From positions 1-63,872 of the forward strand of contig JASGMC010000001.1 of assembly GCA_030156625.1 (NCBI GenBank): 63,872 bases of DNA. The letters run 5' to 3'. Positions 17,803 through 28,103 of the stretch are shown here, in pieces. Every line of letters begins with the position of its first letter. Position 1 is the stretch's first letter. The position numbers and the translations under genes were made by a program. The DNA comes from Methanoculleus sp. Lineage in GTDB: Archaea > Halobacteriota > Methanomicrobia > Methanomicrobiales > Methanoculleaceae. The notes beneath the pieces are model-generated. The model was given only the letters and a program-made list of their open reading frames with translations. It ran no database searches and had not been told where the DNA came from.

Positions 17803-18447
17803 GTTGGTTTGATGTCCGGGGCCATCCCCCGGCAGGAGGGGGATCGCTTTAGTATGATAAAAGCCTTACTATTTAATATTTTATATGAAATTTATTCGCT
17901 TAAACTTTAATATGTAGTTATAATATAGATATTTTTGCTACCGATCAGTATCGTCCGGTATCAGTGCCGGGGAGGCTATGCCCGGCGCGGGTCAAGAACA
18001 GCCGGGCGCATGAAAACCTACCGGGACCGCATCGGGCGGTCCAAAAGCAACCTCCCCGCCCCGGGGGATGCCGTCACGCTCCGGAGAGACATCCGTCAAC
18101 TGCAGAGGCCCCGGGTGCGGGATACATCAGTTCGATCGCATCTCTGTAGAAGAGTGTCCTCAAAACGCCGGGCGAGCCCGGCCCCGGAGAAACGTGCGTG
18201 CGGCTGCGCCGGGAGAAGTGACGTCTCCATCCCGGCGCAGGAAGATGGCCCTGTAGATCCAACATGGAGATGGTTGAAAAAGAACAGGGCCAGCTGTATT
18301 CTTTGTACTCATGCACGATTATTCTGCCGGGATGCGATGCTGCAGGCGCACTACCGGAACAATCGCACGGAGCTGCACGGCCGGGGAAGCGTGGGGCTGA
18401 AACCCGCACCGGTCCGCCCCGGAAAAAACGAGATGGCTGGGGACCCC
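17803..18447. other. Intergenic region with dyads, no gene seen
   Basis: About 645 nt. The right-hand part of this stretch, 17850-17940, is AT-rich and contains TATA-like sequences (CATATAAAATA on the minus strand) for the 17787 gene. The rest is GC-rich with short inverted repeats such as CCGGGCGAGCCCGG near 18170 and a pair of CCGGGA/TCCCGG arms near 18211-18237. Open frames here lack ribosome sites and protein-like composition. Confidence 0.4.
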
Positions 18448-21400
18448 TCACTCCCCTGTAAGATCCGCATGGCACCCTGTGGTCGCATACGGGGAGACCA
18501 GCACGTCCTCCATCGTCGTCGATGCGTTCTTCCCCACCACCTTCACCGAATAGCTGCCTATATTGAGATAGTGGAAGGTGTAGGGCGTCACTTCCCCGGT
18601 ATCCCGGCCGAAGAGGTATATTCTGGCGCCCACAGGGTCGCTTGAGACCTCAAGCGACCCCCAGGTGTAGGGTTCGAGGGTGACCTCCACCGTGGCGTCG
18701 CCGGAGCCGTTCGTCAGCAGGATCTCCCGTTCCCCGGTGATGTACCCCGGCTTTGAGACCGAAACCAGGTGTTTCCCCCCCGAGATGTTTTTCACGACAT
18801 ACGGCGTGGCAAAGCCGGTCTGGAACCCGTCGACCGATATCGCCGCCCCCGCCGGCGCCGACGTCACGAGAAGGCTGCAGGATGCATCGGAGAACACGGC
18901 GTTCACGGTGTCGTTCGACTCGACGAAGGTGGATATTCTGTGCGTCAGGTAACTCTCGCCGTCATGGACGGTGAGATATGCCCCCGTGAGTCCCCTGACC
19001 TCGACTGTCTTCGAGAACCTGTCGCCCAGGTACCTGCCGTTGAGCGAGAACTGTTTCTGGGCGTACTCGTCCGACTCGAACGTGATCGAACGCGTCAACT
19101 CCGCGTTGCCGGTGGGAAACGTCACCCGGTTCATGACGTTTCTCTCGATCCAGGCCCGTTCTTTTTCGGAGCTGAACGCGGTTTTCTCTTTCTTCACCTT
19201 GATGGTGTGCAGTCCCTCTTTCAGTCCGTAGATGACACAGGGAGTCACCCGGTCCGTCTTGCGGCCATCGACGTAAATATCCGCTCCTTTCGGGAACGAA
19301 TCGACGTAAACGCCCCCGTAGTGGTTCTGCTCCCAGGTGCGGAGAAGGCCGGGGGACGCCTTCGCCGGAACCTCGACCACGACCTCGTCGTCGCGTTCGA
19401 GCAGGATCTCCCGCTCCACTGGTTCGGCGCCGTCCATGTACACCCGGACTGTATGGCTGCCGCCCGAAAGCGATTTGAAGGCGGTGGGTGTCGTCCTGCC
19501 GGTGTACTCGCCGTCGAGGTCGACAAGCGCCCCTGGCGGATCGGAGAGCACCGAGAGGTCGAACCGCATCGCGGCGAGGTCGACGGCGGGTGTCGGCGTG
19601 GACATGGGAGCTGCTGCCGACCCCGGGTCGGGAGTAGGTACGGGGTCGGCCGGGACCTGCGTGGGCTCCGCCGTCGGAGGAGAACCTGAGGGGTTGATGT
19701 TGAACAGCCCGAGGAAGGTCGTGGCGACACCGGATAAACCATCCGATAGTTTTCCGGTCTGGATGGTTTGCACCTTCTCTGCGGAGCCGCTGTCGCCCTC
19801 ACCGTACTGCACCGCATAAACGCCTCCCTGCCGGATCTTTGCCGAGATGCTGCCTCCCGTTGCATCGGCCGCGGTCTCCAGGGTCTGCCAGACGGCCGAA
19901 GCGTTGTCGTACCTGGCAATTACGCCTCCCGGTTTGTTCACGGAGACGATCAGCCTGAGCGGGATGTCGCTCACCATATCCTCGTTGCCGACTGTGTAAG
20001 CCGGATCGACGCCTTCCGCATCATCGGGCGCGAGCCTCTGCAGCGTTATCGCCTGGACGAGGTTCCCGGAACCTCCGGTGATCGTCGCCCCCTCGGGAAT
20101 ATGGAGTTGAACGGCGCCGTCGCCGGCGACGATGTGCGCGGCCTCGATCCGGCCGTTGCTCGTGTTGAGGGTGAACCGCGATCCGGTGCCGCCGGACGAT
20201 GTCGTCGGGGTTCCGGACGCAACCGACGTGGGCGTGGCGTTCACCTCGGAAACTTCGGGCGACATGCCTTTCCTGACGACGAGGATGATGGCGCGGTTCT
20301 CCATGTAGTCGCCTTTCGTCGTGGAGATGAGGCTCTGGATCCCCGCCTCGTTCTCCGACCTTCGGAGGTACGGCCTGACGTTCAGGTCTTCCACGCTGAT
20401 CGCCGACGAGCCGCCGGTGAGCAGGTTGAACCACTCGCCGTCGTTGAAGTAGATCCGGTGTTCGTCGTCGTCCATCCCCGAACCGGCCGTGGTGACAAGG
20501 ATGAGGCGCGCCTCGCCCGTGCCGGAGAGGTCGACGGGCTCGTCGAAGTCTGCCGTCGTGATGCAGTCCTCAGACGTCGTCCCGAAGTCCGGGTTGGCGT
20601 AGAGCGTATCCGACCCCTCTGCGATCCAGTAGGTCATCTCCGGTTCGGCGGGGTCTTCGGTGACGACCAGGAGGCCGACGCCGTAGGTTGCAAAGACGTC
20701 GTCCTTCCTCCCGTCGTTTTTCACCGTCACGACGTGTTCGCCGGCGATGCCGTCCTTGATGCCGGTGACGTTGAACGCGTGGGTCTCCAGCAGGTAGTTG
20801 TAGATCCCCTCGTTCTTCCGGTCGTTGTAGGCCTTGTCGGCTGCGATGGTCGCCCCGTCGACTGCGAGACTGATCCTGACCGGGGTGCCCTCTTTCCTCG
20901 TCTCGTCATGCCCCCAGGTGGTGTAGATGTACAGCCGCGCATAGTTTATCGTGCCGTTCGTGGGGGCGGGGACGGAGATTGTGAATTCTTTGCTTTCACC
21001 CGTGTGGATAAGCCCGGTGTAGTTGCTGAACTCGTAGTAGGTCAGGTTTCCGTGGACGGTATCCGAGACGGCGAGGTCCAGGCTCTTTCCTGTGTAGCCG
21101 TAGTGGGGGGTTCCCCCGCCGCCCGTCCCATCAGATCCCTCGCCGGTCGTGAGTTCGAAGTTGACGGTGGTGGTCTCGCCGTCGCCGACCGTGACCGTCC
21201 GGTAATCTTCACCCGCCTCGCCCCTCACCTCGACCGTGTAGTCGCCGATGATCAGGTTCTCCAGCATCGCCGGGGTCACGACCGACATGTTCTCCCCGTT
21301 GAGGTAGATCCATGCGCCGGCCGGCTCGCTCGTCACCTCGATGCTCCCCGTGATCGGTTCGAGATCGAAGTGGACCGTGGCGTTTACCGCTTTGGTCACC

Positions 21401-22539
21401 GTGACCCACTGGTCGTCGGGTATCCGGTAACGCTCCATCTCGACCCTGACCGAGTGGTCTCCGGCGGAGATGCCGGGGATCGTCGTGTTCGTCGTCCACT
21501 GGGTCGGCTCGTCGTCGAGGAATATCGCCGCGCCGGCCGGCGCCGAGGTCATCCGGATTGACCCGACCTCCTCTTCGGGGTAGCGGACCGAGAGGAGGGC
21601 GAGCGGGATCTTGAAGAACGCACCCATGTACCCGCCGCCGCTCCCGCTGACGCTGAGGTCGCGGGTGTAGGTGAGCGTGCTCGGCATCCCGGGCTCCATG
21701 AGGTCGGAGACGTCCCACGTCTGGTACCCCGAGTAGCTGCCCTGCGGGTCGTTGGCATCGAGCGGTTCCATGTTGAATGTGAACTCCCCCACCTGGCTTG
21801 CAAGGTAGATCGTCGAGAACTCGGCGGCGGGGATGCGGTCGTCATACTGCGGGAGGTCCTCGGTATCGAAGACGGTCTCCCCCGTGTAGGTCTCGTCAAG
21901 TATCTCCTCGACGTAGTAGGAGTGGACGTCGTGCCCCTGGTTCACCCAGTAGTGTACTTCGTCGCCGTCGCCGTCGTCGTAGGCGACGACCAGCGTGATG
22001 AGTTTTATCCGCCCGTCTCGAAGTCCTGCGTAGCCTTCCGGCTGCTCTGTCTTCACCTCGGCGACCGGGTTGCTGTCGGTGATGAGGTTGGTCACGTCGT
22101 ACCACATCAGGTAATCGCTCGTCACCCGGTTGCAGTGGTTGTTCACCCAGACCGGCCCGTCCCCGCCATCTGCGGGGAAGGAGTACGGCACCCGGAGTTC
22201 CTCGACGCCGAGCGTCTGCATCCCGGACCCGCCGTTGAACTTCACGGTTGCCCGATGTTCATTGTTGTTCTGCATGTGGCCGCAGTAGACGGCGACGTAG
22301 AGGCGCGCCCATTTGATCTCCGTGTAGGAAGGAAGTGAGAATTCCTTAGTAACTTCGCGCACCGGCACAGTCCCCAAGAAGGAATCGTGCCATAGTCCGC
22401 CGGAGACGGTGCCTTCTTCGACGGTCTGCAGCGGGATGCCGCCCACGTACTGGTCGGCCGCCGCGGGCGCGGGCACCAGGACGAGCAGCAGCACGAGAGA
22501 GAGTACAATTCCTGTGATATATGGTCTGTTGATTCTCAT
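18448..22539 (-). CDS. Secreted DUF3344/PEGA multidomain protein
   Basis: A 1363-residue exported protein. By residue: signal peptide 1-28; DUF3344 of the first kind about 29-325; two PEGA repeats about 327-467; a second DUF3344-like module about 477-760 (DTLYANPDFGTTSED); an unassigned beta-rich domain about 787-915; a Pro/Thr linker about 945-985; then several PEGA or PEGA-like repeats to the end. There is no C-terminal membrane helix. The ATG lies 4 nt after the stop of the MacB-like permease gene, so it is the last gene of the five-gene operon starting at 27201. PEGA domains are usually extracytoplasmic binding or spacer modules; a partner role with the transporter is inference. Confidence 0.88.
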   Translation of the reverse strand: MRINRPYITGIVLSLVLLLVLVPAPAAADQYVGGIPLQTVEEGTVSGGLWHDSFLGTVPVREVTKEFSLPSYTEIKWARLYVAVYCGHMQNNNEHRATVKFNGGSGMQTLGVEELRVPYSFPADGGDGPVWVNNHCNRVTSDYLMWYDVTNLITDSNPVAEVKTEQPEGYAGLRDGRIKLITLVVAYDDGDGDEVHYWVNQGHDVHSYYVEEILDETYTGETVFDTEDLPQYDDRIPAAEFSTIYLASQVGEFTFNMEPLDANDPQGSYSGYQTWDVSDLMEPGMPSTLTYTRDLSVSGSGGGYMGAFFKIPLALLSVRYPEEEVGSIRMTSAPAGAAIFLDDEPTQWTTNTTIPGISAGDHSVRVEMERYRIPDDQWVTVTKAVNATVHFDLEPITGSIEVTSEPAGAWIYLNGENMSVVTPAMLENLIIGDYTVEVRGEAGEDYRTVTVGDGETTTVNFELTTGEGSDGTGGGGTPHYGYTGKSLDLAVSDTVHGNLTYYEFSNYTGLIHTGESKEFTISVPAPTNGTINYARLYIYTTWGHDETRKEGTPVRISLAVDGATIAADKAYNDRKNEGIYNYLLETHAFNVTGIKDGIAGEHVVTVKNDGRKDDVFATYGVGLLVVTEDPAEPEMTYWIAEGSDTLYANPDFGTTSEDCITTADFDEPVDLSGTGEARLILVTTAGSGMDDDEHRIYFNDGEWFNLLTGGSSAISVEDLNVRPYLRRSENEAGIQSLISTTKGDYMENRAIILVVRKGMSPEVSEVNATPTSVASGTPTTSSGGTGSRFTLNTSNGRIEAAHIVAGDGAVQLHIPEGATITGGSGNLVQAITLQRLAPDDAEGVDPAYTVGNEDMVSDIPLRLIVSVNKPGGVIARYDNASAVWQTLETAADATGGSISAKIRQGGVYAVQYGEGDSGSAEKVQTIQTGKLSDGLSGVATTFLGLFNINPSGSPPTAEPTQVPADPVPTPDPGSAAAPMSTPTPAVDLAAMRFDLSVLSDPPGALVDLDGEYTGRTTPTAFKSLSGGSHTVRVYMDGAEPVEREILLERDDEVVVEVPAKASPGLLRTWEQNHYGGVYVDSFPKGADIYVDGRKTDRVTPCVIYGLKEGLHTIKVKKEKTAFSSEKERAWIERNVMNRVTFPTGNAELTRSITFESDEYAQKQFSLNGRYLGDRFSKTVEVRGLTGAYLTVHDGESYLTHRISTFVESNDTVNAVFSDASCSLLVTSAPAGAAISVDGFQTGFATPYVVKNISGGKHLVSVSKPGYITGEREILLTNGSGDATVEVTLEPYTWGSLEVSSDPVGARIYLFGRDTGEVTPYTFHYLNIGSYSVKVVGKNASTTMEDVLVSPYATTGCHADLTGE

Positions 22540-22543
22540 TTTT

Positions 22544-23760
22544 TCATACCCCCGTCCGTATCGCCGTCACCGGGTTGAGGTGGGACGCCTTCAGCGCCGG
22601 GTAGAGGCCCGATACCAGGGAAAGGGCGATCGCGATTGTCATTCCGATGACGAGAAGTTCCGGCGTGATCAGGGTGATATCGCCGTCCGAAAACGTGGAG
22701 AACGTATCGCCGAGCTGGGCGACGATGAACGGCCTGCCGAACGTATTGATCACGCCCGAGAAGGCAACGCCCAACAGGTCGCCGAGCACACCCCCGATCA
22801 ATCCGATGTAGAGGCATTCGGCGAGGATTAGGTGGACGACGTCGCCGGGGGAGGCCCCGATGGCCATGGTGATCCCGATCTCCCGTGTCCGTTCAAAGAC
22901 CGACATGACCATCGTGTTGACGATCATCAGCGCCCCCACGATCAGGGAGACACCGGCAAAGAACGCCAGGATGAGGACGACGACGTCCATCAAACGGTTC
23001 ACCGACTCGATCTGCTGGAACGCGCCCTCTGCGGTGAGGCCGAGCGTCTTGACGTCGTCCACGACGGCGAAGACCGCATCGGGGCTGTCGATCCGGATCA
23101 GGACGCCGTCGAACGTCGTATCGTCTCCGCGCAACTCCTGCGCGACTCCGCGGTCGATCAGCATCACCTGGTCGAACGCATCGTCCCGTTCCTGGAGCAC
23201 GCCGACCAGGGTGAAATCGACCTCTTCGTCGACCGGCATGCCGTTCTCGTCGTAGCGCCGGACCAGGATCGGGATGGTGTCGCCGAGCCGGACCCCTTCG
23301 TAGCGCTGGAGCGTCTCGGCGATGTCGTGCCCGAGCACCGCCTGCCGCGAACCGGTGGCGAGAGGCTCTCCTTTCAGGTACTTCGGCCGGATCACGTTCT
23401 CGATCCCGCCGGGATCGATGCCCACGACCTCGAGGTAGGTCTGCCGTTTCGTGGCGTACGCCTCCCTGACCACCGCCGAAGATGCCGCGGCATGGGGGAT
23501 GGCATCGAGTTCGTCGATCTTTGCCGGCGTGATGAACTGGATCGCGCCTCCGCGGATATCCGCGGTCGCCTCGATGAGGGTGAGATCGGACTGCTCTTTG
23601 ATCGCCTCCACCGCCTGGTAGCGGATCCCCTCGCCCAGGGAGACGGTTCCTACGACGGCAGCGACCCCGATCGCGATGCCGAGGGCGGTAAGGAAGACGC
23701 GCATCCGCTTCCGGGTGACCTGGCGGGCCGAGACCACCAGGTACTCAACCAGTCTGGCGA

Positions 23761-23764
<4 letters not shown>
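22544..23764 (-). CDS. MacB/FtsX-type ABC transporter permease
   Basis: A 406-residue permease with the MacB layout: an N-terminal helix (RVFLTALGIAIGVAAVVGTVS), an extracytoplasmic MacB core of about 230 residues, and three C-terminal helices of the FtsX domain beginning near LILAFFAGVSLIVGALMIVN, with FERTREIGITMAIGA between the first two. This type transmits ATP hydrolysis as mechanical force across the membrane rather than importing solutes, and is linked to lipoprotein or peptide handling in bacteria. The GTG start at 23764 overlaps the stop of the ATPase gene (GTGA). Flanking DUF3344 genes suggest it acts on or with surface proteins. Confidence 0.93.
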
Positions 23765-24426
<662 letters not shown>

Positions 24427-24431
24427 TTCTC

Positions 24432-25400
24432 TCACCTCCGCTCGGCCCGGAGCACGGCGTTCGTCAGGACCAGGTAGTCTTTTTCGTCCTGGACCCGTGC
24501 AAAATTGTTATCGGACTGCAGGTAGGGGAGCACGTCCCGCCGGTCGATCCCGATCTGCATCGTCTCGTCGGAATCGAAGACGTTCGTCCACTCCTTCCCG
24601 TTCGAGCCCGGGAACACCGCCGAGATGATCGCTTCAAAGAACGAGGGCATACTGCCCGTTCCTTCGCGATTGAAGAAGAGCCGGTTGATCACGGGGATCT
24701 TCTCCCGGGTGTAGCCGCCCGAAGGGGCGACGAGGAGGAGTTCGGCCGAGTCGAGGCCGGAGCGATCGATCGTTCCGGGAAAGTCGATCCTGCTTGACGC
24801 CATGGCCGGGGTGATCCCGTAACTGTTGTAGAGGAGGTCGGCCCCCTCGCTCACCCACACGATCGCCTCCGGCGACCCCGGGCTCTCGTAGACGGCGAGC
24901 AGACCGATCCCCTGGACGACGAAGGTCCGGTTGTCGGTGGCGTTGTTCTCGAGGACGACCGCAAAGGAGTTTGTTCCGGGATTGAGGTCCGCGGTCGTGA
25001 AGATATCCGCGCCTGAGAAGAAATCGTTCTGGCTGGCAAACCCTTTGGAGTCCGTGTAGCGGCCGGCCTCCGTGAGTTGTTCGCCCGTATCCGTGCGGGT
25101 GAGCGAGATCACCGGATAGATTGCGCTCTGGTCGAGCTTGCTCCAGGCCCAGTAGACGTAGAGCCGCTGGTACCTGACGGCTGCGTCGGCCGGGAGTTCG
25201 GGATCGAACGCAACCGTGTACCGGTCTCCCGGGCCGAGTGCGCCGCTGTAGGTGCTGTTTCCAACGGTATAGACGTAGTCTCCCCGAAATTCGTCGTAAA
25301 ACACGGATGAAAGCGGTTTGTCCCCGGCATAGGTTGCCGCCGCGGGAGCTGCCAGAAGGAGCAGGAGGATCAGTCCGGCAGCGGTGCTACGGGAAGACAT
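24432..25400 (-). CDS. Secreted DUF3344-type protein
   Basis: A 322-residue exported protein starting MSSRSTAAGLILLLLLAAP, with cleavage predicted after AAA. The GAGGGGGATC just before the ATG supports the start and discards a longer upstream frame inside the neighbouring gene. The mature part is one DUF3344 domain (YQRLYVYWAWSK, then IVWVSEGADLLYNSYG). No anchor is visible. It overlaps the upstream gene by 14 nt and lies 5 nt before the ATPase gene, so it is wired into the transporter operon. Confidence 0.85.
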   Translation of the reverse strand: MSSRSTAAGLILLLLLAAPAAATYAGDKPLSSVFYDEFRGDYVYTVGNSTYSGALGPGDRYTVAFDPELPADAAVRYQRLYVYWAWSKLDQSAIYPVISLTRTDTGEQLTEAGRYTDSKGFASQNDFFSGADIFTTADLNPGTNSFAVVLENNATDNRTFVVQGIGLLAVYESPGSPEAIVWVSEGADLLYNSYGITPAMASSRIDFPGTIDRSGLDSAELLLVAPSGGYTREKIPVINRLFFNREGTGSMPSFFEAIISAVFPGSNGKEWTNVFDSDETMQIGIDRRDVLPYLQSDNNFARVQDEKDYLVLTNAVLRAERR

Positions 25401-27201
25401 GATCCCCCTCGGCTGCGTTGTTTCCCCTGTTCGCGTCTTTGATCGCGCCTCCCTCGTCCGCGACCACCTTGAGCCGGTGCTTGCCGGGCGTGGTGTACAG
25501 TGGAACCTCGATGGTGGCCGTCGCCCCGGCCCCGATCCCGTCGACGTGCTTGACCGCTGCCTTATCCCCGTCCAGGTAGATGGTGAGATCGAAGGCACCG
25601 ACGTCGCTCCCCCCGCCGTTCGTGATCGTGACGGGGATCGTATAGTCCGAGAACCCTGCGGCGGCTCCGGGCGGTACCATCAGCGGAGATAAGCCGACGA
25701 TGACCACGCCCGCGACCAGAACGGCCGCTGTCTTCCCACCGGGCGGGCGCAGCGCGGCAAGGAGTGCGGCGAGGCAGAGCCCTGCAAACTGGGCCAGGAG
25801 CGGGGCGGGTGACTGCTGCGTCGGTGCGGCCTGCGCCCCGGCCGCGACCCCGCTCCGCACCGGTGCCCCGATGGCGACGGAGAGGTCGGGGATCGTGCCG
25901 ACCGTAAGGTCCGTCGACGCTTTGTTGTCCGTCGGGTCGGCCTCCCCGCCGCCATCGACCCTGACTGAGACCGTATGCCGGCCTTCGGCGAGGGTGACGC
26001 CGGTTTCAACCTGCTGGACGCCGGATCTCGCCGGTTCGACCTCGACAGTTCCGACGGCAACTCCATCAACCGAGAAGACCACCCCGATCGTTCCGTCGGG
26101 TCGTGCGCCGTAGTTTCTCACGGTTGCCTGAATCGTCGCTTCCTCGCCTGCATACGCTCCCGCCACCACGGGGGTGTCGACGGCGAAGTCCGGTGCCGGC
26201 GAAGCGTCGGGCCTTTGCACCGTGAGGATCACGGAGCAGGGGTGGATGTAGTCCTCGCCTTCGGGCTGCGAGCCGATGGTGGTGATCTCGCCGTCGCCGT
26301 CGAGGTCTCTCCCGCGCTCGAAGACGATGGTATTGGTCTCTTTCAGGAGCCGGCCGACGTCGAACGTCTCGACGTCGATGTAGCGGCTATCGGTCCCGGC
26401 ACTGCCGGTCGCGTCGCCGATGTGCTCGTTGCCGATGTCCCGCGCCCCCTCGGGATAGAGCGAGAGGTCGGTCACCGGGCTGCCCAGATCCTCGCCGTTG
26501 AAGAGGATGTAATCTGGCTGCCCTTTCGTCGAGGCCAGGAGGACCGCCGTCAGGTCGGCTGTTGCCTGTCCCGTTGCGGGAGCCTTCTCAAGAGTAATCT
26601 CGCACGTATCGTGTCGCGTGGGGTTCGTGCCGGACCACCCCTCGCCGTGGAGGTCCTCGTTCCCCTCGGCGATCCAGTACCTGGTGACCGGTTTGCCGTC
26701 GTCTTCCACGACGGCCACGACGAAGATGCCGTAGGAGCGTCCGTCGATTCTGCTTTCGGCCTGCCCCCTGCTGGTCGTGAGGGTGATGGTGTTCGTGCCG
26801 CCCCGGAGCTGGTCGGTGCAGTCATGTGCGACCCAGTAGACACCGTATCCCGATACGAAGGTCTCCTCATGTCGGTCGTCTTTCCCGAAGAGGTCCCGGC
26901 GGACCGGGACGCCGTTGTTGACGCTGAGTTCCTCCCAGCCGGTGTAACGCTCGGTGCCGCCCCAGACGCCCGTGTAGATCCGTGCCCAGACCGGCTTTGA
27001 CGGAAGGGAGAAAGTGCACTTGATGGGGGGGGCAGTGAGCCCGTACGTCCCGAATGTGAGCACCTCCCCCCGGACCTCACCCTGGGCTGCTGTCTGAAGG
27101 GGGATGCCTTCGAAGTCGTAGATTGCCGAGACCGGGGCCGTCATCAGGACTAATGCAATAAACGCGCATAACCATGTGCGGATATGTTTGAATATATTCA
27201 T
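25387..27201 (-). CDS. DUF3344/CARDB surface protein with internal membrane helices
   Basis: A 604-residue exported protein, first gene of the transporter operon. The ATG at 27201 is preferred over a TTG at 27213 and leaves a leader of only about 8 nt behind the TATA box. Signal peptide 1-26; DUF3344 about 27-320; a CARDB Ig-like domain about 325-425; then a segment that starts like a second CARDB (PDLSVAIGAPV), is interrupted by two hydrophobic stretches around LAQFAGLCLAALLAAL and AAVLVAGVVIVGL, and resumes as a full CARDB fold (FSDYTIPVTITNGG) to the end. This would place the last domain on the outside if both helices span the membrane. Confidence 0.85.
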   Translation of the reverse strand: MNIFKHIRTWLCAFIALVLMTAPVSAIYDFEGIPLQTAAQGEVRGEVLTFGTYGLTAPPIKCTFSLPSKPVWARIYTGVWGGTERYTGWEELSVNNGVPVRRDLFGKDDRHEETFVSGYGVYWVAHDCTDQLRGGTNTITLTTSRGQAESRIDGRSYGIFVVAVVEDDGKPVTRYWIAEGNEDLHGEGWSGTNPTRHDTCEITLEKAPATGQATADLTAVLLASTKGQPDYILFNGEDLGSPVTDLSLYPEGARDIGNEHIGDATGSAGTDSRYIDVETFDVGRLLKETNTIVFERGRDLDGDGEITTIGSQPEGEDYIHPCSVILTVQRPDASPAPDFAVDTPVVAGAYAGEEATIQATVRNYGARPDGTIGVVFSVDGVAVGTVEVEPARSGVQQVETGVTLAEGRHTVSVRVDGGGEADPTDNKASTDLTVGTIPDLSVAIGAPVRSGVAAGAQAAPTQQSPAPLLAQFAGLCLAALLAALRPPGGKTAAVLVAGVVIVGLSPLMVPPGAAAGFSDYTIPVTITNGGGSDVGAFDLTIYLDGDKAAVKHVDGIGAGATATIEVPLYTTPGKHRLKVVADEGGAIKDANRGNNAAEGDHVFP

Positions 27202-27230
27202 ACGATCTATCAAAATGTAACATCAGATAT

Positions 27231-27238
27231 TAATATAT
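27231..27238 (-). promoter_or_regulatory. TATA box of the DUF3344/ABC transporter operon
   Basis: ATATATTA on the minus strand, centred about 33 nt before the ATG at 27201, within a sharply AT-rich patch. The spacing predicts an almost leaderless transcript. The opposite side of this divergent region (27540-27602) is also AT-rich and should hold the promoter for the uptake operon starting at 27603. The GC-rich middle (27400-27500) holds nothing I can name. Confidence 0.5.
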
Positions 27239-27602
27239 TCTATTTTTGTATTACATGCAGGGGGACCCGCTTTGTCTTGTTGCACGAAGCAGGAAAAGTT
27301 ACAAATCACACTCGCCCGGCAACGGCTGCCCGGGTCTGTTGTTATCCTCCTGAAACGTTCTGCAAACACCCGTGTCTCTCCCTGAAATCGAGGTGCGCCT
27401 GAAGGGACGGTGGGCGCGCGAACACCGGAGGCGGGGGTGGATGCCCCCGATGCCCTTACCGATCGGCGCAGGATCATGTCGACATCCCGGGAATGCCCCG
27501 CCGATATTGTTAATATTTGCCATTTTGGTGCCATTTAATCGGTGAAAATAAAAAATTACTCCTAACAAGTAATACAAAAGGTAAAATATTTAACACAACG
27601 CG

Positions 27603-28103
27603 ATGAAACTTCCTGCAGTGACACCGAACAGAGCATTACTCCTGTGCATCCTGGTCTTCGTGCTCGCGGCCTCTGCAGCGGCTGGCAGTGTTGAAAGGAC
27701 CGTAGTTCAACTGCCGGAAGGCGCCGGGAGCGGTCTTGAGGTGACGCTCACGGTGAACGATATCCCCGTCGGCGGCATCGTCGAGACCATCCCCGACGGC
27801 TGTACGTGGGCCGGGTGCGACCACCCCGACAATCGCACAAGGGTCTCGAACCGGACGGTCGCCTTCGCCGTTGTCGGCGAAGAAACGGTTCGTTACCGGC
27901 TGCAGGGGTCGCCGGGGGCCGGAGATGAGCTAAACGGCACGTGGGAAGACCTGCTGACCGGTGAATCGGGTGTGATCGGGTCGGACGGACCCTCTCGCTC
28001 CGGGCAGGCCGCGCAGACGACGGTCCCGTCGACACCCGGTTTTGAGTATGCCGCCGCACTGGCGGCGCTTGCCGCGGCGTACCGGTGGAGGTGCAGCCGG
28101 TGA
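27603..28103 (+). CDS. Small secreted protein with PGF-CTERM sorting tail
   Basis: A 166-residue protein with a signal peptide (about residues 1-27), a domain of about 100 residues rich in beta strands with VPVGGIVETIPDGC-like features and two close cysteines (CTWAGC), and a C-terminal TPGFE motif followed by a hydrophobic helix and RWRCSR. That tripartite tail matches PGF-CTERM, the archaeosortase A recognition signal seen on lipid-anchored archaeal surface proteins. The stop overlaps the next start (ATGA). Its place at the head of an uptake operon suggests a surface receptor or spacer for the ABC importer; the bound ligand is unknown. Confidence 0.82.
   Translation: MKLPAVTPNRALLLCILVFVLAASAAAGSVERTVVQLPEGAGSGLEVTLTVNDIPVGGIVETIPDGCTWAGCDHPDNRTRVSNRTVAFAVVGEETVRYRLQGSPGAGDELNGTWEDLLTGESGVIGSDGPSRSGQAAQTTVPSTPGFEYAAALAALAAAYRWRCSR

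Noticed and set aside
17935-18645. Open frame of 236 codons downstream of the DUF3344/PEGA gene
   Set aside because: Composition and position indicate a shadow; it overlaps the 3' end of the PEGA gene on the other strand and has no domain.
27214-27602. Cobalamin riboswitch before the uptake operon
   Set aside because: No conserved B12-box pattern was visible, and such riboswitches are not expected in archaea.
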